Source of the DNA: Paraphoma chrysanthemicola
Lineage: Eukaryota > Ascomycota > Dothideomycetes > Pleosporales > Phaeosphaeriaceae
Length of the DNA: 64,000 nucleotides
Reading direction: 5' to 3'
Assembly (NCBI GenBank): GCA_020744225.1
Contig: JAGMWG010000008.1
Span: 1,736,001-1,800,000 of the forward strand
Below are positions 1 through 9,059 of this stretch, in pieces (within the stretch, counting starts at the first letter, position 1; each line of letters starts with the position of its first letter). The position numbers and the translations under genes were made by a program. Under the pieces are notes generated by a model. That model saw only the letters and a list, made by a program, of their open reading frames with translations. It did not search any database and was not told where the DNA came from.

Positions 1-1849
1 CTCCGCTCTTGTACGTTGACGGCGCAAATACTGCCGTGAGATCTTGCCTGCGAACTGGCGTGCAGCAACGAATACGAAAGAAGGTCACGTTAAAGTTTTT
101 CCCGTGACAGAGAAACGCTACTTCACCACGCGTGTAGGTTTAAGGAGTAGTACTTCGTCTCGGCTCTTCCCGGGGTTGTTGTGAGGCAAGCTCAGACGTA
201 CTTTCGGATGGTACGACCGTAACTCGTGACAGAACTTCAGCCTCCCCCATCTTAACAAACCCTGGAAACCAGCATCTTCCCTACTCAGACCCTTTCCCGC
301 TCCCATCCCAGCCATGCCACGTTCTTTACCTCACCGCCGACGAGCATCGTCCGTGTCGCCGCATCACGCCTAGAACCACGAGCAATCTCCGAGTCGGCAT
401 GCCTTCCTTCAAAGCTGTTTACGGATCGAATCAGATCGCACAATCTCGGCGGCAGAGAAAAAAGAACCTGCTTATGCGACTGCACTACTTCCGCAGTTTT
501 CCCAGCATCGGACCGTTTCACGATCGATTGAGCAAATACTAGATGCAGAAATCGCACGGAGGCAAGTCCGGGCTGCAATGCATGTGTAAGGCTACGAATT
601 AGCAGGAAGTGAGGCAGAGTAGGATGCATGCACCCGACGTGAGGCGCTTGTCAAATAATGTATGCGGTAAAGTTATCGAATCTAACTCGCAATGGAATAT
701 ACCACGAACACTTCCTGGCTGTTTCGACGACGTCAGTATCTTAATTCGCGCCAGCAGCTGCTCGAACCGCGTGGCGATTGGTGGCATTTATTTATCCTCG
801 TCCTTCTGGAGCACAAAGAACCAGTATTGAACTATGCGAAGTTCGGTGACTTTCCGCTTGGTAGACTACATACGGACATCAGCTCGCTCGCTAAACCTTA
901 CTGCGCGGGGAATAGCGGCTGATCGACAGTCGCGCACGTGCATACCCGTTGTGCGGCTCCAAGGCTCTGGTGCGAGACAGTCGTTTGAGATGTAAAAGCC
1001 TGATGATGGCATGGCGGCTTACGGGCGTGCCTTTGGCACCGAGATAAGCGGCCGACAGGACTGCCGCGACAGTATTGAAGTCGTCGTGAGCTGAGGTGCA
1101 GCAACATGCTGCAGACCTTACGCAGCATGCCTATTCGGCCTTGTTCATACAAGGACTGAAACGCACGCGCAAATTTTCTCCTTCGTTACTAAAAGAATCG
1201 CCGAAGCAGCAATCTATGTACGAGGCCGAATCAGTCCATCGTCCTCTCTACTTGCACGAATCATCCAAACAGTATAATCTGTACATGTGCACATTTTCTT
1301 ACACGCCGCATCTGAGCTATCGATCTCCCGCACTAAACTAATCGCTTGGAGCCCAATCCAACCTTCCACCATTGTTCCAGAAAACCTCTTCGAAACACAC
1401 TACCCGCGCCACGCCCATGTCGGAGCCCATCCGAGTCCGCCGAGCGCTGCCGATCGGCACCAGGGTGTGATGCTCCGGCGCTTTGTTCGGGGCTAGCGGA
1501 CCATGTGCTTGGGTTCGCAGGCGGTGGGAGTCAGTCCGTATGCGCTAGGTATTGCGAGTCGTGGAAGGGCTGACGAGCGAAAGAAAGAAATGGGGTGTGG
1601 CGGGCCTGATCCACTGTTTGGCAAAGGTGGGCGTGAGTTTGGGTTGGTGAGGGAAGGATAAAGGTGGTGTGACGGACGGTTTGTGGCTACGGAGGCGCTT
1701 GAGGCTTGGGTCATTTGCTGTATATATTCGTATTTCTCCGATCGGACGTACCATAGAACAAGAGAGACGCAGGTTTCTTCCGACTTTGAGCGCGCATATA
1801 TACAATACTTGTCCCACCACGCGATTGAGTCTGGATACGATTTATCACC
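1..1849. other. intergenic / no recognisable gene
   Basis: No open frame here has the length or a motif that I can tie to a protein family; the ones present are short and overlap on both strands. TATA-like A/T runs (around 1719-1726 and 1795-1803) lie upstream of the gene starting at 1850 and may belong to its promoter. Confidence 0.5.
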
Positions 1850-2719
1850 ATGTCGACTCTACAACCACAACAGCGGTCCTACCTTCTATCCATCCCACCA
1901 GAAATCCGCAGCCAGATATACACCTACCTCCTAACCTCTCCTCTACCGCTCAAAGGTCCCAACACACGCAAATACACTGGAGAAAAATACGACATTCACA
2001 CATCCATCCTCCGCACATCACAACAACTCCACGCCGAAGCGCGACACGTCTTTTTCGGCAGGAACACATTCCACATCACTTCCCTCCCGCACCAAAACCC
2101 CAGCCCAGAAACAGACGACGATGACCAAGGTTCCGGCGCCTTCGAACCCCCATTACAGCTCAAAGACCTACCTCTTGTTCGCAGCTTACAACTCGATCTC
2201 GTCTACTGGCCACGCAGACTACGTACGCATACTGGGAGCGACGGACTGGGCTGGAGACCGCTGTCCATCGGCGCAGAAAGATATGTGTCGAGTTTAAGCT
2301 TTGTGCTGGGTGCTGTGAAGGAGAGTTTAGTCCGACTAAAATTTGTCGGGGATGTAAGACCATACATGTATCAAGACGTGGCGATGGGTGAAGTGGATGG
2401 GAAAGATGCTGCGGATGAAGACGAGGGCTTGGATGTTAAGAAGATGTTGACGGGATTCCATGTTGCGGATACGAATGCGAGGTTTCGGAGCGCGTTGGGC
2501 GAGGTCAAGGTTGCGGAGGTGGGCATGAGGTGCGAGTTTTTGGATTCGTATTTTGAGTTCGGGGTTGAGAAGGATGTGGTATTGAGGAGTGGGTTGGTGT
2601 ATCTTATTGGGCAGGTGTTGATTGCAAGGAGTGAGGCGAGGATGAATGCTGTGTTGAGGGAATTGGAGGATAAAGAGGAAGTTGCGGCAGGGTGCGATGG
2701 AGAACGCAGGGGTATCTAA
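1850..2719 (+). CDS. 2EXR/F-box-like fungal protein (289 aa)
   Basis: Uncharacterised protein of the large fungal group that begins with a short F-box-like/2EXR module. Residues 12-27 read LLSIPPEIRSQIYTYL, followed by the usual second element near residues 48-70 (ILRTSQQLHAEARHVFF, then an N-T-F-H-I strand). In this family the first element resembles the Leu-Pro-x-E-[IL] core of F-boxes, but binding to Skp1 has generally not been shown. The rest of the protein is acidic in the middle and has no motif I recognise. It is a single exon starting at an ATG in an A-rich context (caccATG), with A/T-rich promoter sequence 50-130 bases upstream. The next gene, at 3059, is on the other strand, so the two genes converge. 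Family assignment is fairly secure; function is unknown. Confidence 0.8.
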   Translation: MSTLQPQQRSYLLSIPPEIRSQIYTYLLTSPLPLKGPNTRKYTGEKYDIHTSILRTSQQLHAEARHVFFGRNTFHITSLPHQNPSPETDDDDQGSGAFEPPLQLKDLPLVRSLQLDLVYWPRRLRTHTGSDGLGWRPLSIGAERYVSSLSFVLGAVKESLVRLKFVGDVRPYMYQDVAMGEVDGKDAADEDEGLDVKKMLTGFHVADTNARFRSALGEVKVAEVGMRCEFLDSYFEFGVEKDVVLRSGLVYLIGQVLIARSEARMNAVLRELEDKEEVAAGCDGERRGI

Positions 2720-3058
2720 TGACCGATAAACTTTTCACCGTGTCTCTTATATTGAATGTAAGAGTGTACTACCTGGATTTGGACAGTCGTACAGTAGAAA
2801 TAGAGTGATGGAAATTGCTCTGTAGCTCACCCAAAGTTTGCTTATCGTACCTTCTTCAAATAACAAAGGAAACTGCCTATTGTCCACAATCTCGATTTTG
2901 AGTCTATGAAGGGCTGAGTAAACAGGTTTGCGAAGCTGATAAGGCCAATACATGTGAGTGCGATTGATAGAAAAGATACTGATTTCGATGGAATACTACT
3001 CTTGGTGATTTGGAATCTTTGCCTAGTGCAGCAGCGACAATATCCAAAATGGAAGCAC
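2720..3058. other. convergent intergenic spacer
   Basis: A 339-base gap between two convergent stop codons. Only 3' untranslated sequence is expected here; I see no gene. Confidence 0.5.
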
Positions 3059-5050
3059 TTAGACAAGAGTGAAGGTGTCCGCTTCATCTTCGTGCCAGTT
3101 CATCGCTTCGCCTTGCATCATTCCTTTGATGAAGGCATCACCATGATACGTATATTCTTCTTTCCCGTCAACCTTCCGAAGAACGCAAGGAGCGCTGAGA
3201 CCGTGCAGGATCGCTATTTTGTCACCTGATTTGGTACAAGAATTATCCACCAAAGCCAGGCGATCATTTGAGAGGACTGCTATGTGGCGAGTAAGACGGT
3301 CATGAGTGTTTAGACTCAAAGCGGTGATTTGCTGAAGACTGATCTTCAACGGAGCACCCTCGTCATGGTGGTCGGCAATAATCTGATTAAATACAAGCTC
3401 CGCTTGATCGTAGGAATCGCCCATAGCTGGCGACATGTCGAACTTATCGTGGCAGTAGACAGTATGAACCACGTCACGCATCGTTTCAAACTTTGCATCC
3501 TGGCCGAGATATGGCACCAGACCATTGTTGTCGATACTCGCGGCATGGTTCTGCACGGCCCTACAGAGTTCTCGCAGAGCTACCCAGTGCGTTGAGGGGA
3601 ACTCGTCTTCGTCCATCTCCAATAATTTAGGTGTGCCGATTAGCACCGCCATGATTGTCGTTATAATTCTGCCTTGGACTCGGAGTACATCCGGGTTGGC
3701 CTCCAACTTCGGCAGATGAGGACGTCCTCCCGACGCTTGATATAATGTATCTCTTTTAAAGAGCTTCGATGTACGACTAGTGCCCCACCCTGGAGTCCAA
3801 GTTGGTAGACCATTAAGCACACCTTGCAGATTCTCACTCTCATATGTGGCTCGGTTGACATGTTCGATGATTTCTAGACTGCCGGAATGAGCGATGACGA
3901 CCTTTGTAGCGTTTCGGAAGATTTCGTGGACCGGTGCACCATAGTCTACAAAGTCGGACGGGAAAATGCCTGGTGCACACCCAAGGAGGGCATAGACCCT
4001 GTCTCGTGGATCTTTGCATTCAAGCTCAACTGCAAAGAGGTTCACTGTTTCCAAAAGATTAATATATCCATATCTTTGGAAATCCGGCCTTGCTGAGTGT
4101 ATTGCCTTCAACAGACCTCGGTGCAATAGGGATGTCGCAAATACATGACTCTCATGAGACGAACCCCAGTCAATAGTGCCAGGAAATCTTTCGAAAACAT
4201 CCTCTGGACGCATCGTACGTTGTCCAATGAGTAGAGTGAAATCCTTAGCGAGAACGATCTCCTGAAAAACCCAAACGCGAGTGAACCATCTCCGGTTGAA
4301 GAGGGAGAAATTAATTAGATGGCCAGTGTACTTGTTGATGCCATCTATTGCCGTTGATACAGAGGCAGAACAGTCTGCAAGACATCTTTGCCAACGCTCA
4401 GGTTCCGCCTCCTGTCCCAACCATACGATGACAAGCGAAGCACTTTGATAGATCTCCGCCATCATTTGTACCTGCGCGTTCCGCTCGATGATATCATCTT
4501 GATTTATGCAGATCTGGTCGATCCACAAGTAGGATGGCGTCTCCAAATTTTCCGAATTGACAATGCTGTAAAGACAAGTTGCCAAGTCTTCTGTAACTCG
4601 AAAGACTCTCTGGGAATTGTTGCCGTCGGTTAAGATGATCCCGGTGCATAGTTGGAGATCGCCCCAGCAGTACGATAAAGCTTGATACTCTGGTGCAGTA
4701 CACAAAGGCACAGATATCAGCTCGAAGCCTTGGAGCACATTACAAGTTTCATCGAATACGACGCTATCCAGTCTCAGAAGCCTGATGTGTCCATTGGGCA
4801 ATGTATCATGTTGAAGAGTGCGAACGATTGACGACGATTTATCGCTTCTAACTGGATTCTTGGCCCATGGCGGCTGTTCCACTGAGCATGGACTGTTGAC
4901 TCGTAAGTCTGGTGTCGCGGCCCAGCGCGTCCATTCGCCGTTGATGCCGAGTTCTGGAAAACATGGCCAACGCGCGGGCGTTGCTGCGGCAATAATAGCT
5001 TTTTTGACAGTTTTCTGTTCTTCCGGCGTGAGGCCAGAATAATCTGCCAT
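3059..5050 (-). CDS. HET-domain (heterokaryon incompatibility) protein, 663 aa
   Basis: The HET domain is seen directly. YQALSYCWGD lies at residues 122-131 and LWIDQICINQDD at 175-186, followed by the Q/M-x-x-I-Y-x-x-A segment and a V-I-V-W-L-G block, in the family's usual order. HET domains act in fungal self/non-self recognition and can trigger cell death when activated; the target of this one is unknown. The C-terminal 400 residues are the usual unclassified HET-protein tail. The frame is open up to 5161, but that opening codon is GTG. The first ATG, at 5050, gives a sensible N-terminus (MADYSGLTPEEQ), and the 37 residues before it look like translated leader. The gene is single-exon. It lies 157 bases downstream of, and in the same direction as, the deoxyribosyltransferase-like gene. 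Confidence 0.9.
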   Translation of the reverse strand: MADYSGLTPEEQKTVKKAIIAAATPARWPCFPELGINGEWTRWAATPDLRVNSPCSVEQPPWAKNPVRSDKSSSIVRTLQHDTLPNGHIRLLRLDSVVFDETCNVLQGFELISVPLCTAPEYQALSYCWGDLQLCTGIILTDGNNSQRVFRVTEDLATCLYSIVNSENLETPSYLWIDQICINQDDIIERNAQVQMMAEIYQSASLVIVWLGQEAEPERWQRCLADCSASVSTAIDGINKYTGHLINFSLFNRRWFTRVWVFQEIVLAKDFTLLIGQRTMRPEDVFERFPGTIDWGSSHESHVFATSLLHRGLLKAIHSARPDFQRYGYINLLETVNLFAVELECKDPRDRVYALLGCAPGIFPSDFVDYGAPVHEIFRNATKVVIAHSGSLEIIEHVNRATYESENLQGVLNGLPTWTPGWGTSRTSKLFKRDTLYQASGGRPHLPKLEANPDVLRVQGRIITTIMAVLIGTPKLLEMDEDEFPSTHWVALRELCRAVQNHAASIDNNGLVPYLGQDAKFETMRDVVHTVYCHDKFDMSPAMGDSYDQAELVFNQIIADHHDEGAPLKISLQQITALSLNTHDRLTRHIAVLSNDRLALVDNSCTKSGDKIAILHGLSAPCVLRKVDGKEEYTYHGDAFIKGMMQGEAMNWHEDEADTFTLV

Positions 5051-5207
5051 GCTTGAATTTGGAAATGCCAAGAGGGTGAAAAGAGAGCAGTGAAAGCGAA
5101 AAGGTGGGTCAAAGGACGTCCTGCAGATCGAGGCGCAGCACAAGCGAGCATCACTTGACACGTTGATGGAATGGCCGAAAATACGCGAGTGCAGGTTCCT
5201 GACCTAC

Positions 5208-5708
5208 TCAACTTTGTGGAGTCCTCAGCCTGACTTTCTCGCTCAGCCTCGCGCGAACCCTGTCGCTCAGCTCGTCCAGCGTCCCCAACAAATCAATCCC
5301 GTACCTCAAACAAACCATCTGCACATTTCCCTTCTTGTAAAACCCATCTGGGCAACAAACAATCGCTTTATTACTCGCAGCATGCATGCCGAGCTCCAAT
5401 AACGCCACAGGCGTCAGCGCACCCGGCGGAAAGTAAAACACAATAATATCCGCGATCTTCGCGCCGTCCATTTCCCACTCAACCTGTTCCTTGAACTTTG
5501 GAAACGAGATGTCCTCGACCCAACTGCTGTCCCAGTCATCGCGACGCGGGTCGAGAATGTCGGTGGGCAGATCGGCCAGCGACGAGGCTAGCTTTGTTTG
5601 CCATGATGGTTCGGGCTGCATGCCGCCATAGAAAATGACTGAGGGCCTTGTGACTTGAGGTTGGAGGGGAGGCCTGTGAACGATTGCCTTTGATGTAGAT
5701 TCAGACAT
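5208..5708 (-). CDS. nucleoside 2-deoxyribosyltransferase-like protein (166 aa)
   Basis: Matches the pattern of the Nuc_deoxyrib_tr2 family. There is a beta-strand plus glycine pair (VIFYGGM), a W-Q pair, then L-D-P-R-R-D-D-W-D-S-S-W, a W-E pair, A-D-I-I-V-F-Y-F-P-P-G, L-L-E-L-G, and a late G-N-V-Q-M-V-C. Members cleave or transfer the N-glycosidic bond of (deoxy)nucleosides. In this fold the Glu of the LLELG segment is the usual nucleophile and the Asp residues bind the sugar; both are kept here. Start: ATG at 5708 (MSESTSKA). The frame extends to another ATG at 5783, which would add 25 residues. The true substrate could be a free nucleoside or a nucleotide second messenger; the sequence does not say. 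It sits between a kinase-like gene and a HET gene on the same strand. Confidence 0.8.
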   Translation of the reverse strand: MSESTSKAIVHRPPLQPQVTRPSVIFYGGMQPEPSWQTKLASSLADLPTDILDPRRDDWDSSWVEDISFPKFKEQVEWEMDGAKIADIIVFYFPPGALTPVALLELGMHAASNKAIVCCPDGFYKKGNVQMVCLRYGIDLLGTLDELSDRVRARLSEKVRLRTPQS

Positions 5709-6055
5709 ATTTGGTATGAATTGTGTCGGGAGATCGGTTGTATCGCGCAGCAGATGTAATGGATGAGGCCCCCACTTGCTCATTAGCGTGGCGCTAGTCG
5801 TTCACAGCCTCGCAGCCACCGCAGTTGTCTGCACTGTTGGGTAAGTTGATCATACTGTGCATGTCACTGGCTATTCGTATTGGTACTGTGATATTCATTA
5901 TTAGCATTAAATAGCCGTGAGGCTGTTCTGAAATTTAGTCTATGCCGTTGATCAAGATCAAAGCGCATCCGAGAACGAAAAAGAGGCGATTAAGCCATAT
6001 CTCAACCATGCAAGTGGCTACATAAAGCCGCGGAGGTTCTCATCATGCCATTCTG
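5709..6055. other. intergenic spacer, minus-strand promoter side
   Basis: About 350 bases between two co-directional minus-strand genes, moderately AT-rich around 5870-5930. It presumably holds the promoter of the deoxyribosyltransferase-like gene and the 3' end of the kinase gene. No further gene is seen. Confidence 0.45.
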
Positions 6056-7132
6056 TCATTCTGCATGTCCTGTCATCTCGAATCTCTGGTGAAACATTAC
6101 CTCAACGCATTCTACCAGGTCGTGCGCCGTTATGCGCTGTTCGGGTTTCACTCTCATCAATTCCTCGCACACATGATTTATTGCCGGAGAATAAGGCTGA
6201 TAGTCTTTGATATCGGGGTCGTCCTCATAATACTCTTGAGATGCATCAAGAGGGCGGCGCACCACCGGAATCGCACTGCGCCAGGCATTCATGGCCCATA
6301 TGTTTGTGTCATCGATAGCGGAATGATTGAGTCCTCGCTGAGCACGACGCGCGATGAACATAGAACGTGGCATTTGAGGAACGAATCCAACTGCGAAGAA
6401 TTGCATCGTTGCACCCAGTCCCCACATGTCCGTAGATGGTGTGACTGCCCCTTGTTGCTCCGCTCGTGGAGGAGCATACTCGGGGGTGCCGTTCCATTTG
6501 ACCGGCTCCTCGCCCTCTCGGGCCGGATAGGCTGCAAGACGACTGAAGTCTGCAAGAATAAAAACTGGCTTTATCGGTAGGCTGGCTTGACTGCCATGGC
6601 CTTCTGGCGCACGTACAAGGATATTCCCAGGCTTGAAGTCGTTGTGTACGATGGTGGTGTCGAAATCGTCGTGAAGGAATGTGAGCGCAAACGCCATGTC
6701 ATAAACAAATTTCCACATGGTGTGCTCTGGGATACATTCTAGCCTCCCACTTGAGCGCTCTTGCTTACAGCACTGTTTTCGATAGCTTTCCAAACTTCCA
6801 AACTCGGCCAGGCGCAGAAAGATGGCCGGTCCAAGGGGCCCATGGCTCGGGGAGTACCCTAGAAATTCAACGATATGGTCGTGCTGGCCAAGGATGTTCA
6901 TGTTCAGCATTTCTGTGCTGAAGGAGGCGTTGGCGATCTTTTTGGCGGGTCTTTTGACCGCGATTAAATCCCCCGAAGCGCGATGGCGGTATGCGTAAAC
7001 AACCCCTTCCCCGCCTTTGCCGAGTCGTTCTTGTCTGATGAAAGCATTACTGAATGCTGAGTAGTCTTCCAGATCCTTTGCAGTCCAAGACTGAGACGGG
7101 CCAAGAGTAGGGACGGACGAGTTTACGTCCAT
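6056..7132 (-). CDS. protein kinase-like protein with variant motifs (358 aa)
   Basis: A single kinase domain fills most of the protein. The glycine-rich loop GKGGEG is at residues 38-43, the beta-3 lysine (AVKR) at about 60, the catalytic loop reads HNDFKPGN (163-170) and the metal-binding motif reads DFS (195-197). The catalytic Asp, Lys and Asn and the metal-binding Asp are present, so it may be active. HRD has become HND, DFG has become DFS and APE has become APP, all departures from the consensus. The activation-segment end reads GTPEYAPPR. The frame is open to 7225, but only from a GTG; the first ATG is at 7132. It is the first gene of a minus-strand row: kinase, deoxyribosyltransferase-like, HET. 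The substrate is unknown. Confidence 0.82.
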   Translation of the reverse strand: MDVNSSVPTLGPSQSWTAKDLEDYSAFSNAFIRQERLGKGGEGVVYAYRHRASGDLIAVKRPAKKIANASFSTEMLNMNILGQHDHIVEFLGYSPSHGPLGPAIFLRLAEFGSLESYRKQCCKQERSSGRLECIPEHTMWKFVYDMAFALTFLHDDFDTTIVHNDFKPGNILVRAPEGHGSQASLPIKPVFILADFSRLAAYPAREGEEPVKWNGTPEYAPPRAEQQGAVTPSTDMWGLGATMQFFAVGFVPQMPRSMFIARRAQRGLNHSAIDDTNIWAMNAWRSAIPVVRRPLDASQEYYEDDPDIKDYQPYSPAINHVCEELMRVKPEQRITAHDLVECVEVMFHQRFEMTGHAE

Positions 7133-7755
7133 GAGATCGCCACCCGCCGCCCTCGACAGGCAACCAAATGAAGTTGTTATGGGATTCGTAGGGGACTCCT
7201 CCGGGGGAGCAGCAGATCGCGCCACATAACGATCATTGGGGGCGCGAAGGCGAGTTGATCTGGTAACGACGCCCCGCTTCTGAAGCGACCACTTGGGCCT
7301 CGAACGTATGCGACCATCATTGTTGGTCTGCGCTTTGGAATGAAGACTGCTTCAGATGAAAGTTCTGACCTTTCTGAAGGATGTACCGCGAGTTGATAGC
7401 CGAGTTGAATGCGTTAGTGGTTCTAAAGAACCAATCTTGGACAGGCAGACCATAAATGTTTTGTTGCGCTCGGGCTGGTGCAGCGTGAAGTTTCACTCTG
7501 CCTGCATCTACACTGATGTAGCGCGGCTGCTGTTTGCTTGCTGGAGTGAATGGCGAGGTCCATTCGTTGGGGAGTCCTCCCAAAGGATCGCCATTGTCTT
7601 CTTGACGGTCGGTCGGTCGTCACTTCGCTGACATCAACGCCTGCCTTTTGACCCAACTAGCCGACCAAAGTCCAAGTAGACCGCATTCGATGAATTGACC
7701 TTGTGTATCCCTTGCTTTGATGTTGGAGATGGAGCTGACGATATGTACCGCTCGT
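7133..7755. other. intergenic / no recognisable gene
   Basis: Holds the presumed kinase promoter. A minus-strand frame of about 88 codons (7317-7583) looks mildly protein-like but opens only at TTG and has no recognisable motif, so I do not call it. Confidence 0.4.
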
Positions 7756-8424
7756 TCAGCTGCTGTATCCTTCGTGCAAGACGCCCCATTCAGTGTCGAA
7801 AAATCTACCAAAGCCTCGGATCTCGCACATCCTGTTGAAGCATCTTTGGCAAAGCTGATTCCTATGCCGAGCTCTTTCACACTTCCCATGTCTCCTTGAG
7901 TCTTTCTCCCACTCTGGGTCAGGCCAGCCTCGCTCATCTACTGGACCCATCTTCCAGTTGATATCGGTAGGTTTTCGCAAAAGCGGGTCTTCGAAAACAC
8001 ATGGAAATCCAATTTGATCGCCGTCGAACTCATTGAGCCATAAGCAACCCTGCTCTCGCGCTTTCAAGAAGCATCGAGCACAAAGCTGTCCTCGGTGTCG
8101 GACAGTGCCGCATACTCGCGAGTCTCTGGGATTGAAGTCGCGGCGCCAACTCTGAAAGGCGTATTCGGGATCTTTGCAGATGCATAGATATGACCATCCT
8201 TTGGTGATTCGCTCATCGCAGTCTCGTTCTAATTGGTGAACATAACTGTCAACGAGTCGCCTCAACGAACGGCTATCGGGTTGTGCATCGGCCTGCCTGT
8301 AAAGTGCATCGAAACTCATATTCTTGCACCACGTACATATACTCGGCCCCTTCTCTTGGCCTTCTGGTCGTGAATCGCAAGCTGTTCCGAACGCGCAGTG
8401 AGGGCGTGGGGGTGGAGCGAGCAT
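7756..8424 (-). CDS. Cys-rich protein, two tandem modules (222 aa; paralog of next gene)
   Basis: No named family recognised. After an N-terminal PPPRPHCAFGTAC and a CTWC pair comes a module: YLC-x-C-x-DPEY, then W-R-R-D-F, then R-V-C-G-T-V-R-H-R-G-Q-L-C-A-R-C-F. Further on, the module recurs in divergent form: a Cys before FEDP, a Trp, then K-C-E-R-A-R-H-R-N-Q-L-C-Q-R-C-F. The regular C-x2-C pairs suggest zinc binding (inference). The open frame reaches 8496, but only from a GTG. ATG 8424 aligns with the N-terminus of the neighbouring paralog (PPP, then C, then G-x-x-C), which supports this start, although a short extra 5' exon cannot be excluded. It lies 101 bases downstream of its paralog, on the same strand. 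Confidence 0.65.
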   Translation of the reverse strand: MLAPPPRPHCAFGTACDSRPEGQEKGPSICTWCKNMSFDALYRQADAQPDSRSLRRLVDSYVHQLERDCDERITKGWSYLCICKDPEYAFQSWRRDFNPRDSRVCGTVRHRGQLCARCFLKAREQGCLWLNEFDGDQIGFPCVFEDPLLRKPTDINWKMGPVDERGWPDPEWEKDSRRHGKCERARHRNQLCQRCFNRMCEIRGFGRFFDTEWGVLHEGYSS

Positions 8425-8525
8425 TCTCTGCCAGGGACTGATCGAATCGCTATGCGCAACGTCAGCTTCGCCAGCTCGATTGTAAGTTGAGCTCACGTAC
8501 TGCGATTTCGATTATGAATGAAGAG

Positions 8526-9059
8526 TTACTCGGATGTAGTATTGTATCCCTCCACATCATCGTCCTCCCCACCTGATCCCTCCCCCGTGCCTTCCGACCT
8601 CGTCACAACCTTATCCGCCTCTTCATGGCATAGCCCCGTTGGCGTGAAGTGCTGTATGATACCAATCTTGCGGAGATGTCTCTTCCAGCACTTCGGACAG
8701 GCTTGTCCTTTGCGTCGCACTGTACTACAGTCCAGTCGGACGCCACGCAGGTTAAGGTCGGACTGGCGCCAACGACAGTGCTGATAGTCCGGATCCTCGA
8801 AAGCGCAGAGGTAACGACTATGTGTCTCGATGTTTTGTTTCCGGGTCTGTTTACTCGCAGCCTCTTCGTTGATGAGTGCGAGAGCGAGCGCGTTGTTGTT
8901 GGCCCAGTTTCGAAGTTGCTGGAGATCGTGTCTTTTTAGACAACTGGTACAGACGAGGTCTGGGTTATGGATCTTCTTGCCGATGCCGAGACAGCGACCA
9001 AGCGCAAAGCACTCGACAGTAGGTGGAGGTTTAAAAGTCGATTCAGAGGCAGTAGACAT
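8526..9059 (-). CDS. Cys-rich protein, single module (177 aa; paralog of previous gene)
   Basis: A shorter relative of the 222-residue protein next door. It shares PPPTVEC...G-R-C, CTSC, YLCAFEDPDY, a W-R pair, and C-S-T-V-R-R-K-G-Q-A-C-P-K-C-W, then a basic stretch ending R-K-I-G. It has one copy of the DP/W/R-x-G-Q-x-C-x2-C module where the neighbour has two. The tail is acidic and Gly/Ser-rich. ATG at 9059 is chosen; the frame upstream opens only at TTG. Function unknown. Paired C-x2-C motifs suggest a small zinc-binding protein; tandem duplication with loss or gain of a module explains the pair. Confidence 0.65.
   Translation of the reverse strand: MSTASESTFKPPPTVECFALGRCLGIGKKIHNPDLVCTSCLKRHDLQQLRNWANNNALALALINEEAASKQTRKQNIETHSRYLCAFEDPDYQHCRWRQSDLNLRGVRLDCSTVRRKGQACPKCWKRHLRKIGIIQHFTPTGLCHEEADKVVTRSEGTGEGSGGEDDDVEGYNTTSE

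Noticed and set aside
5051..5161. N-terminal extension of the HET protein to 5161
   Set aside because: The opening codon is GTG, and the extra residues are Cys/Phe-rich with no family match. Fungal genes start at ATG.
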